From Ustilago trichophora (lineage: Eukaryota > Basidiomycota > Ustilaginomycetes > Ustilaginales > Ustilaginaceae), in the NCBI GenBank assembly GCA_900323505.1, contig OOIN01000004.1, positions 1,426,001 through 1,490,000 on the forward strand: a stretch of DNA of 64,000 nt, read 5' to 3'. How positions within the stretch are numbered: the first letter of the stretch is position 1; every line of letters starts with the position of its first letter. The translations under genes and the position numbers were made by a program. Below, one piece after another: positions 48,301-56,947 of the stretch. The notes beneath the pieces were generated by a model. The model ran no database searches. It was not told the origin of the DNA and saw only the letters and a program-made list of their open reading frames with translations.

Positions 48301-48994
48301 CCACAGACGACGCCAAGCTGGATACGCTACCGGTTGAGTTGCGATTTGAGAGTGAACGAAGAGAGAAGGCGGCAGCAGAAGATGCGGTCGATGTGCGAGA
48401 CGATGCTGGCGCTTTGGAAGAGCCGGGTTGGTCGGCCGAGGTCGAGAGTGGCGGATCACATCTGGACGTACTGGCAGGCGTCATGTGGTCGCCGTCGGAA
48501 CTTCGCCGATTAGGCGCGCCAGCAACGACGAAAGAGGACGGAAGACCCGATGATTCCGCGCTGTCGGTGCTGGCAACATGGACATGGTCCCCTTCTTCGT
48601 CTTCAGGATCTTCGCGATACCTGGCGAGCGAAGATCGATGTGGCTTGAAGACAGAGAATCGCCCATCTTCGCCAGCTTGTCGTGCTGAGGAAGAAGTCTC
48701 GGGCAGAGAATTGCGGCCCCAACTTCCGGATCGTGTGACACCACCAACGCCACCAAGCTTGGCAAGACTCATCGACTCGCTCTTGCGGGAAGAGGATGAG
48801 TAGCGCTTGTAGCGGTCCGAGTCGGCATCGTCGCCATCCTCGTCCGCATGTTCTCGATCCGAGTTACTGCCAGCATCGTCACGAGAGAAGGGAGAGTTGA
48901 CGGTGGAGGAGGTGGGGTAGTCGAAATAGCTGGCGCGCCGCAGCGACTCTGATGAGTTGAGCGCTGCGACTGGTCGGATCTGTTCTAGAGGCAT
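45302..48994 (-). CDS. PSK: PAS-kinase-type (Psk1/PASK) Ser/Thr protein kinase
   Basis: 1230 residues, no intron. The N-terminal 820 residues are disordered and Ser/Pro-rich; no PAS fold is recognisable by eye. The kinase domain (about 825-1200) has the glycine loop GRGAYG, VIKYIIKSRILADCW, the LGPIPVEIHVM helix, HRDIKDENV and DFGSA. The segment K-RIL-D-W-R-R-LGPIP-EI is diagnostic for the PASK/Psk branch. A charged insert of about 55 residues (PKRPKTLEEYRARKRLDAEREE) sits after the C-helix. The usual APE motif reads AAE (DYAAAEIL). Psk kinases control sugar partitioning and translation in yeast; function here is by homology. The C-terminus is Thr/Ala-rich. Confidence 0.88.
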   Translation of the reverse strand: MPLEQIRPVAALNSSESLRRASYFDYPTSSTVNSPFSRDDAGSNSDREHADEDGDDADSDRYKRYSSSSRKSESMSLAKLGGVGGVTRSGSWGRNSLPETSSSARQAGEDGRFSVFKPHRSSLARYREDPEDEEGDHVHVASTDSAESSGLPSSFVVAGAPNRRSSDGDHMTPASTSRCDPPLSTSADQPGSSKAPASSRTSTASSAAAFSLRSLSNRNSTGSVSSLASSVVSRGELDRLTPAPPSESPIPLDTTLTGKFPSSSTLTCSSSSTSVTAPSSPTRSKAPDAIGLDEDDSTHKEDASNAPSQDTAGPVSPYSEPTVVKDQQLAEAFETPTAAASSSIPTQLPTSNAEAKGTRSPLSTARRLASPPTKLRLPTGSPISDASLQPSAEELLSSSATNTFSPLIPRRHSGMIMLRSRSQLALHAGLTMTFASADGGRAAARERARKQTGWENAPFSVLEAQRHARSFAFSQPASPGANAASVAWDPSASLPLLQPAANVTEPAAVRSPKMSPRPLDRSVPSPQSSPSLQPPARNADAAGQAQRPAPLARQKSEHTLSRAALARLDTVLGFYGSEISEPILPASADAATTSIPAGGRIQPVRSPSGSVITGSNSVLRTPTTEEWSRYLESQGVGPAGRRSRTGTNMSSSSSALRGSRLALSGLQSSSKADLDTGTADYDDDSDLDSEDSDDHDIGVEVLEKLRQLGLSRAASRAGSVLGDELASLHEEDEDNLSPVSPQVHKILPQVDLTPLTPLASNTKALPQAPTTPVTLLNDSPSTPQPVLDRGTTLRLPRSKRPTVSGDMQGGGQLYPHDFKGEKSIADFEIVSDVGRGAYGLVKKAKKKGADGRPQGEEVVIKYIIKSRILADCWRRHRILGPIPVEIHVMDQLRRIAYIPPLKPRPWAPKRPKTLEEYRARKRLDAEREEALTQTGTPAAAATPTSHPNICKMLDFFEDHEFYYLVMPCFGRGQDLFDYVESAPDGLAASQCRSIFGQVADALWFLHANNIVHRDIKDENVVLDGEGNAQLIDFGSAAHVRPGKLFDTFSGTLDYAAAEILQGEKYAGQAQDVWALGVVGFVLLCGECPFWNGEEAVQGLEEGTRAAQTLQERCMIARGGPADPEQDLADQDLDMAPLDPAWSPCKDKEGAEPDGGGRVDDFVDLITRCLELDPESRPSAEEICQHRFLVGYAGWTGRLGWQRLKAPIVPSCTTAGEGKGTATTAATVVST

Positions 48995-51615
48995 CGACTG
49001 ATGGAAGCTCTGACGCGTTTGGCGGATCTGTTAGCACATTGGCGTGGTCAGTGGATGTGGTCGAATGTGGCTCTGATGGGTGGTTCTCCGCAAGGTGCGA
49101 GACACACTGAGTCGTCACTGATTAGCGAGCTCCGTGAGCGGCTCTGTTGTGCTGGTACTCTATGAGCAGAGGTACGAGGAGCGGGCCGGCCGTTCGTGAA
49201 TGTGCGCTACTGCTGTGAGATCAGTCGTCGCGAGCAAGCGCCGTCAAAATGCGGTAGCGGGTATAGGTGTATGGTCGTCGCGAGGGGACACAGGTCACTA
49301 GGCTTCGTTCGACGTGTCCACGACTGTCGAGGGCGGGCGAGAGCAAGCAAGGGTCGATCGTGGTGGGAGGTCAAGATTCAAGGTGAGAAAGTCGTGGTGC
49401 GATAGTAGCGAAGCTCGTTGCAGCACCTCGGCCCACTCTGAACTCTAGTTGTGGAGATAGCAGCTGATGAAATGAGCTTCGAGTGGCAGCTGCTGTGGGT
49501 GCGGATCGCTTTTTTATTTTGCTGAGGCGGCAGGGTTAAGTTACGTAGATTTGAGGAACGTGAGCAGCTAAAAAGCCACACCGCCGCTGCGTACCACCAC
49601 TTTCCTACGGTGCAGCAACTAACTGTGTTCAAGCTCTTCCCCATGACTCTGCCGGACGGGGGACCCAAGAGTCAACTTTTTTTTCTTTCTTTTTTTTTTC
49701 TTTCTTGTTTCTGGTCTGCACTGATCAAAATCCTGACTGCGCACCAGTCAAATCATGAGAGGTGGGGACCTCAAAAAAATCATTGATAAAAAAACAAATT
49801 TTAAAAAAGTGATAAAAAAGAAGGCAGCAGACAACGTCGACAACGGCACGCTGCAGCTGCTTCGTGTCTAGCTCGCAGCCGGAAAGTGAAGAGCCAAATT
49901 GCGTGGGGTCGTGCCGATTGTTCTTGGTTTTGGTTCTTTCGAGGGTCCAGCAACAACCTTTCCAGCTGACACAATGTAACAGCAATCGAGCATAAAAGTA
50001 TCCACTTCGCTCTCCCTCTTGTCAAAAAAGTTAGGCCTGTGTGACGCTGCAAAATTTTGTTTTCTGCACGCTGCGACTTGACTTGCAGACACCAACCAGG
50101 AACGACAAAGGGGAACGGCATGCAACGTGCACACTGCTGCCGCATCTCGTTTCAATCAAAAGTGCCAAAGATCACGATCCGAATATTACATCCCGAAAGC
50201 AAGAGGTCGTGGCATGGCGATTTTGGCTTCTTGTGTGTCCAACATTCGCAGATAGGAAGATATGATGTCCGTGCGGTGCACGGACAAGCTGGTATACTCC
50301 ACAGGGATGGACCCAAGCTCTTGTCTCAGTCTGCGTCTTCAAAAGGACCGACAAGATGACCTGTCTGCAGCTGGCCTGCATCATTTGGCTGATACGAGTA
50401 TGCGTTGTGGCCTTTGTGACGAAAGTGCCTTGTGTCCTACGACTAGCTGTTAACAGCAGACAGCAGACAGTCGTCAGCGGCCCTCTCACTATCCCAGCTC
50501 GAACCAAAGTCAATGCACCTAAGCGTCGAAAGAGCAACGACGTCCAAGTCTGTTATCGAATGTGTATATGGGATCGGCATGGTCGGCCTGCACGTCGATC
50601 TGGGGTTACAGAGAAGACAACTTGGATGTCAGACCTGAGCAAGGCTGGACCACTTTGGAGGCGGCTTCCCCGATGTTTCGGCTCGTGACACAAATGATGA
50701 TCAGCCTTCTGCAGAGCGCGCGCTGCCAGGTCTTGGTGTTGTATCTGGCTGTTTCAAAGACCCTCGACATCAGCAAAGTGGACAGTCGTGCAAGCTCATT
50801 TGTTGCAGTGGTACACTCCAAATGTTTGGTGAAGGATTCGTTCCTGCGGAATACGCCCTGTCCTACCCCGATCAAGACACGAGCTTAAGACACGAGCATG
50901 ATCAGCAGCACCGCGGCGACCGCAGCATTATCGCCTGAATGTTCAGCTGATGCATCGCGGTATGAGTTGGTCGAGTCCTCTACAGCTAGAGGCGCTCCAC
51001 GGCCTTCCTGGGCTTACTGCTCTGTTCTCCGCTTCTTGTCTCAGGTCGCCTTGCGTCTGTTTCGCTCGTTATTGGAAGCCTGGTTCAGAGCACATGCGAA
51101 GCTGCGCCCAGCTTCAAACTCCGTCCAGATGCTTTGCCGCAGGCCTTTATTTTTCCGCTCCAGGCTCAATTCGGACCCCACATTTTTCGCGCCATCATTT
51201 TCCAGGTTTCTTTTTTTTTGCTTTTTTTTGCTTCCCCTTCAGTGGGAATATTCATCGCTAATCGTTGATGCAAGGTCACGCAACAATCTCGTCCTACATT
51301 AGACGGTTGCCGAGCCTTTGGCCAAGAAGGCACTGAGCGCACCATGATGACCGATATTGTCCGTCTCTGACAACTATCCAGGCCACCTTCGACTGAACGG
51401 ATGCTTGCCAAGAGGGGAGCAAGCCGACTTCACGAAGTTCACGTGATCCGTCCCCAAAGTTTCGGAATTCGGGATTTCCTCCACACATTAATAGTTTGGC
51501 CGGGCTGAGTTTTGCTATCAACCATGTTGCAACAGCGACCCGCTGCACGACAGCCTTCAACAGTCCCTTCCAGCAACATCGCCAAAAAGGTCCTCGCTGC
51601 TTATCATACAGCACC
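48995..51615. other. 2.6 kb divergent promoter region
   Basis: Lies between the PSK-like (-) and KIN17 (+) genes. It has T-rich and A-rich tracts near 49676-49700 and 49783-49820. Open frames up to about 135 codons lack recognisable domains. No RNA gene was recognised. Confidence 0.55.
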
Positions 51616-52695
51616 ATGGGAAAGGCAGAAGCCGGATCGCTCAAGGCGATTTCCAACGCCATCAAGGCCAAAGGATTGACCAAGCTGCGCTTCTACTGTC
51701 AGATCTGTCAGAAGGCATGTCGAGACGAAAATGGATACCGCAGTCACTTGGACTCTGAAGCACACTTCCGACAGATGGATGCTATCGCCTCCTCTGGTGG
51801 CGCTCAAAAGGTGATTGACGATTTCAGTGCAACCTTTCAGAAGGAGTTCGTACAGTTGCTTAGTCGACGCTTCGGCACCCGACGCATCCGAGCCAACCAG
51901 GTCTACCAAGAGCACATTGCTGATCGCCATCATACCCACATGAACGCCACGCAGTGGACAAGTCTGTCGGAATTCGTCAAGCATCTCGGTAGGGAAGGGA
52001 TTGTGCAGGCGGAAGATACCGACCAGGGCTGGTTCATCACGTGGATCGACAACTCTCCTGCAGCGCTGGCGAGGCAAGACGCACTGCAAAAGATGGAGCG
52101 TGCCAAGATGGACGACGAACAGAGACAAAGACGTCTTCTCGAAGAGCAGATTGCAAGAGCATCTCAGGCGGCACCGTCGGGCTCCACAAAAGGACGTGCC
52201 GATGAAGGCCAGAAAAACGCGCAGCCATCTGACAAGGCTCCCGAGGGTCTTCAAAGGACCGGCTCAGGTCCCATCCGTATCGGAATCCCTCTTGGCGCAC
52301 TTTCTCGCAAGCCTGAGCAAATCTCTGACGATTTCAAGTCCTCAACTGGGACGCAAGCCGGAGCGAAACCAGAACCGGCCACTCCAGGGTTGACAGCAGC
52401 GACCTCCAGCTCCTCGGGTCCGGCGACCTTCAAGATGGGCTTCAACGTGCTCAAATCCTCATCGAAGCCAGCAAATCCATTCAAGCAAGGCAATCAACCG
52501 CAACGTGACGAAGTCAAGAGCAGTGCAGCCTCAGCAGGCAGCTCCTCGAGCAGGGCCAAGCCACCATCGAGCATGACCATGGCAGAGAAGATCATGCATG
52601 AGGAACTTGAGCGCAAAAAGAGGAAGGCGGAATCTTCAACGGGTCGCTCTGCTGGCCCACAGATGCATCAAGGTATCAAGCGAAGCCGATTCTGA
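51616..52695 (+). CDS. KIN17: KIN17 DNA/RNA-binding zinc-finger protein
   Basis: 359 residues. It starts MGKAEAGSLKAISNAIKAKG, as the family does (MGK...KAI-N-IK-KG-LRWYCQ). The C2H2-type zinc finger is C28, C31, H44, H50. A winged-helix region follows (about 52-160, including FSATFQKEFVQLLSRRFGTRRI and NATQWTSLSEFVKHLG), then a coiled/charged segment and a disordered tail with the conserved KIMHEELERKKRKAE. The C-terminal KOW/SH3-like domain of animal KIN17 is absent, as in other short fungal forms. The 40 in-frame codons upstream have no ATG. KIN17 takes part in DNA replication/repair and binds spliceosomal RNA in animals; the role here is inferred. Confidence 0.92.
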   Translation: MGKAEAGSLKAISNAIKAKGLTKLRFYCQICQKACRDENGYRSHLDSEAHFRQMDAIASSGGAQKVIDDFSATFQKEFVQLLSRRFGTRRIRANQVYQEHIADRHHTHMNATQWTSLSEFVKHLGREGIVQAEDTDQGWFITWIDNSPAALARQDALQKMERAKMDDEQRQRRLLEEQIARASQAAPSGSTKGRADEGQKNAQPSDKAPEGLQRTGSGPIRIGIPLGALSRKPEQISDDFKSSTGTQAGAKPEPATPGLTAATSSSSGPATFKMGFNVLKSSSKPANPFKQGNQPQRDEVKSSAASAGSSSSRAKPPSSMTMAEKIMHEELERKKRKAESSTGRSAGPQMHQGIKRSRF

Positions 52696-53472
52696 CAGAG
52701 CTACGCCGGCGCTTCTCCTAGCTTTGGTCTAGCACGCTGTCGCTTCACGTCCCTGGTTCCAGAGCATCTGTCAACAGAACGCCGAGGTCCCACTTCCTTT
52801 GTCACACTTCTTTCTCTACGTCATATACCCCAGTCCATGTAATTGTACCATCATAATGCCAGAGCGCTACCTCGCTCATCATCGCCGCCATAACTTTTCG
52901 GTGGCTCAGTTGTGCTAGACACAGTCAACAAGTAGAATCGAAGAATCACAGTTGCGAAGCACCCGATTGTCCCGATGACGATGAGCCTCTCAGAGAGGCC
53001 GGTTAGGAATTGCGAAATCTACAGTATGTCGCGACTGTGCTTGGCAAGCAGCTCTTCCACGCGGTGTTGCCGCTGCCAAGGCTCGGAGAAGCTGTAGAAC
53101 GGATGCTATTCGATACTGAAGCTCACGTTGGCGAAACCAAACATCCTTGAGTTCCACTCTTGGAAATGTGCTCGCCGAGAATTTGCGCTGCCATTGCATG
53201 GAGCGTTCTTTTGGCCCGCCCTTCGCTCCATTGCGGAATCCAGAAAGACGGGAGGTGAAGAAGAGAGAGGGGGGGAGAGAGAGAGAGAGAGAGAGAGGGT
53301 CGAGGGCAGAAGTTTTTGTAAATAAATGCGGTACGGAATGCAGACTCTATGGCAGAGAAAATCACATCAAAAGCCATCAGCCAAGCGACACATCAAGATT
53401 TTGCAACACCAAGCAGCCTGAGACTGGCAAGGTGCACGCTTCGTGGTCCTCTCATGCGCCAAGACATTACGC
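52696..53472. other. Intergenic region between KIN17 and the MITE
   Basis: 777 bp with a GA microsatellite (about 53261-53298). No gene. Confidence 0.6.
53261..53298. repeat. GA dinucleotide microsatellite
   Basis: Alternating G/A with an internal run of seven or more G. Confidence 0.85.
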
Positions 53473-54244
53473 TAACGTAGTTCACGTAGATGTGGAAATC
53501 ATGTAGATGTGGAAAATATCGCGTTTTAACTTTTTTAACTTTTTTAACTAACCATCAGTGTAATGCTCAAAATTGACATGATCACTTCAAGACACTTTTA
53601 CACCACATTCTTGATAGTCAACCACACTTCACAGATTAATGGAACATGTAGGAAGCATGCCATTTGTATAGTGTATGCAAAAGGATTGTTGTATTGATGA
53701 TTGTATGATCCATGAGGTGATGCTGAAGATTGGCGGAAAATTTTGCTTTCAAAATCAGGCACTTCGCCACTGTGCGCAAAATTGCTTTCTCCTCACCATC
53801 ACAGATGGTGACAACAGCAACAACCACATTGCTTAGACCCCCTTTGCTTGGTATGGTTGTGTTCCTTACTGCTACCAGAATACGAATGCAACAAAACATC
53901 TGATGTTGTTCTGCCAAACTGTTGAGCAAAGTGCGAAAATGCGTTTTTGGGATTTTGGGCACTAGAGCAGTGTAAAATGTCAAAATCTGGTGTGATCACT
54001 TCAAGCTAGATTTCCTCCCCAAAGTTGGCAGTGGTGATGCTGATCCAAGTTGACAGATGGTAAGAGACATGTCTGAGGTTGCTCCTTGCAAAGTATGCCG
54101 CGATGTAAGCATAAGGAAGTGCTGTGTTATTGCTGATTGAAAAGATGATGGTGGTTGAGGGAAAAGGGTGGTGAGCAACCTAAATCATGGACGTGGCAGA
54201 TTTTCCACATCTATGTGATTTCCACATCTACGTGACCTACGTTA
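53473..54244. mobile_element. Non-autonomous inverted-repeat transposon (MITE)
   Basis: 772 bp including flanking TA. The left end (53473-53517) and the reverse complement of the right end (54200-54244) match over 45 bp with three mismatches. The ends read TA-ACGTAG(T/G)TCACGTAGATGTGG, so TA is a plausible target duplication, as in Tc1/mariner-type elements. Each terminal repeat contains GTAGATGTGGAAA twice. The interior is AT-rich and holds a triple TTTTTTAAC-like tandem (53524-53548), an imperfect direct repeat of about 37 bp (53556-53591 and 53968-54005) and an 8 bp stem with 3 nt loop (53793-53811). No frame over 120 codons and no transposase motif, so it would need a transposase supplied elsewhere. 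Confidence 0.85.
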
Positions 54245-55590
54245 TTCAAATCCAGACGTGCACGTTACATGGTGCCAGATCTTTTTTTTTTTTTTTTTTT
54301 TTGTATTTGCCCAAAATTACTGCATCATCTGCAGCTGTTTAAGCACTTTTTTCTTGGCTTTTTTGTTCTCTCTCCTCTTTGGCTTGGCCGAGATGCTGCA
54401 AAATGCCCAAACCCACCTTTGCACTCCTCCAAATGCGCATTTGCTCCCATCGCCGTCGTATGGCCTGAATACAATGCAATAACTACAGCATAAGCATTGC
54501 TTAGATGAAGAATGGCAAAGGCGCCATCGAATCAGCATACGCGACAAAAGCCAAGAAGGCGGCTGAGATCTTGTTGATTGGTAGGTCTCTTGCTTGGTTG
54601 GTTGCTTGGTGCTTAAGCGCTCGCAGCAGAACGGCAACAAAGCACAACACACATGCACACACACACGGCAGTGGATGATAGCCGCAGGGCCAAGCCCAAC
54701 GCACTCGTGTTGAAGTGCGGCAGCTGTTGCACTTTGTTTCGCACTCCGTAATGGGCATGTGTCTGCATCACGGTGGGCACACTGCCAACTCGGTTCCTGC
54801 GCTCCCAGCTTGCTTTTGAACCTTTGAGAATCGTTGACATCCACGTTGTAGTCACCCTTTGCTTTCGATCTCATCTCTCCATCTCCCATACCCACATCCA
54901 CATCCACACTCATCTTGCCATTCTCCTCAACGCGGCCCCTGTCAAAACCTGCTATATTCTGCACCTTGGCAAAGCATCGGATTCTTGGCCCACATCGTCG
55001 TCCACCGGTCCATCTTTTCGTTTTGCTCCTTAAATTTGCTTGGTCACTTGTCCTTTTGCTGATGGCACCTACTTTCATCTTCACGACCATCACCGTACGT
55101 CGCTTCCCTCCCAGCACTCTCTGAGAGGCCTTCACGCTCCCCGCTCATCCTCGACTTTGCGTTCAGCCCCGAGCTCATCCTGCCAGCTCGTATCGCTCGA
55201 CGCCTTGTTACTTGCGCTAAAACCCAATCAACTGAGCGGACTTCCTCGTTTGGTCGATTCATCAAGCCCGGCATCCCAATTTCCACCGTGACCAGCATTA
55301 CACTCACCTGCAACAGCTGTTCGATCATTGCCGACAAAGCTTCAGAAACCATCCCGTCCATCGCGTCTGGCACAGCATTCACGACATGCACGCTCGCTTT
55401 CTTTGACTTTACACCTTAACGAGTCCATACCGAGGAATCCACTGCGACCGTCATCCTCCAGATCCGGTGATCATCAGATTTTACCCCTCCAAGGCGCCTG
55501 CGCCTCAATCAATCTTGTCATCCTGATGATACGTTGTGAGCTGGCTTAAACGACACTGTAGCTACACCTCACCATCAATCATACATCACA
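54245..55590. other. Intergenic region with an unexplained long minus-strand open frame
   Basis: A run of 21 T (54282-54302) sits just outside the MITE. A minus-strand frame, 54317-55135, stays open for 272 codons (257 from its first ATG at 55090) without recognisable domains. It overlaps the presumed promoter of the downstream gene. The last 60 bp before 55591 look like a normal A/C-rich leader. Confidence 0.5.
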
Positions 55591-56190
55591 ATGGCTCCAA
55601 ATCCATTGCCAATCGTTCAAGGCGTCAGCACTTCTCAGATATCGGCATCAGCCCTCGCCTGGCATGTCATCAAGCGAGGGGGCTCGCCATCATCCCTGTC
55701 CAACTCCACTTCATCGGGCTACCAAGTCCTGCGCATCTCTCCAAAGATGAACGAACGAGGCGACTTTAACGGGACATGCACAAAGGAACAGGCTATGACA
55801 ATCACACCGGAAACACCAGATGGATCCTGTTCTTCCTACTTTGCCGACGTCACCGACTACTGCTGTGCTGCCGTCGGTGGGATCTACAATGCAACCTTCC
55901 AAGCAGTCAATGTGTCCGCTCCGCAGGCCATGGCGCTTGATCATCCGATCTGTGCGACATCCAACTATGCAGACATGTTTTCTTGCTACCAATACGTCAC
56001 AGAATCGCATTGTGTATCAACATCACCCGTTCCATATGGCGTCTGCAACAGGAATGGCCCGGATACCAGCCGAGCTGCTAAACGATCATCATCAACAGCA
56101 ACTCGCAACTCTCCCACTTACACTTGGCGGTGGACCCTGGCTCTCACCGGCATCGTCGCATGCTCTGCCGTTCAGTTGATGGCAGCCTAG
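55591..56190 (+). CDS. Cys-rich surface protein, probable GPI anchor, unknown function
   Basis: 199 residues, family not recognised. The middle (about 60-152) has eight cysteines, including CC in DYCCAAVGG, and N-glycosylation sequons (NGT, NAT, NVS). The pattern C...C...CC...C...C...C...C suggests disulfides in an extracellular domain. The C-terminus is a hydrophobic segment (WTLALTGIVACSAVQLMAA) preceded by a Ser/Thr-rich stretch, as in GPI proteins. However, no signal peptide follows the ATG at 55591 (MAPNPLPIVQGVSTS). Either the true N-terminus lies on an upstream exon not found, or the protein is a tail-anchored type. The leader just before the ATG looks like a normal start context. Confidence 0.65.
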   Translation: MAPNPLPIVQGVSTSQISASALAWHVIKRGGSPSSLSNSTSSGYQVLRISPKMNERGDFNGTCTKEQAMTITPETPDGSCSSYFADVTDYCCAAVGGIYNATFQAVNVSAPQAMALDHPICATSNYADMFSCYQYVTESHCVSTSPVPYGVCNRNGPDTSRAAKRSSSTATRNSPTYTWRWTLALTGIVACSAVQLMAA

Positions 56191-56947
56191 ATTTACGACG
56201 ATCGCATATGCCCCATAACGTCGTCCTTTCTACAGTAGATGCCTAGCGCCCCTTCCCGTCCGAAAGCAGATTCTAATATGGTGCTTCAGCTATCGCTGTG
56301 GTGGCAGCATGCCACCCCATATCTTTTCTGGATTCTATCATTATACCCACGATGTCCTCATCATCGGCATTCCCGAATTGAACCCGCATTTTGCTACAAG
56401 AAGCTGTTCCGTTTTGCGAGTCTATGCACGAAAAGGTCTGTGTGAGCTACGCTGTGCAAACAGCGGTGCTTGAGCTTAACGATCAGTGACTGATGAGGGT
56501 GATGATCATCATCATCCCGGAAAATATGGATGTTACGATTGTTTTGGTAACACGTTCGAGAAAAAAAAAAGAAAACAAAAAGGTGAGACCTCAAAAGTGT
56601 TGGTCACAAATATGATAATGTGGAACTCGGAAAAAGAAGCGCGTCACTCGACGCGTGCTGCACCACCATCCCTTGCGGTAGCAAAAGTGACACTCTCTCA
56701 CCACCATCAGCTGATTCATCGCGCGCGGTCCATATCGACACCGAATTGGCCTCTCAGGACTGGACATAAGCGAGGCGAAGGGAGTTTCTCGCTGCTTCAA
56801 ATGCATCTGGACGGTAACTGAGCACGGAATCAAGCCATTGCACCAGGTCCAGCTTCATCCGCTTCCCGCATGACCCGAGCTCCCCTGAACGGCATCAAGA
56901 ACCTGGGCATCTATTGAATACCCGAGGCTGACAATCTTTCGGTCAAG
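56191..56947. other. Intergenic region
   Basis: 757 bp between two plus-strand genes. An A-rich run lies near 56562-56580. No coding signal. A B-box-like GGGTTCAATTC on the minus strand near 56378 does not fold as a tRNA arm. Confidence 0.6.

Noticed and set aside
56376..56392. Minus-strand GGGTTCAATTC resembling a tRNA B box
   Set aside because: The flanking five bases do not pair as a T stem and no A box is found at the right distance.
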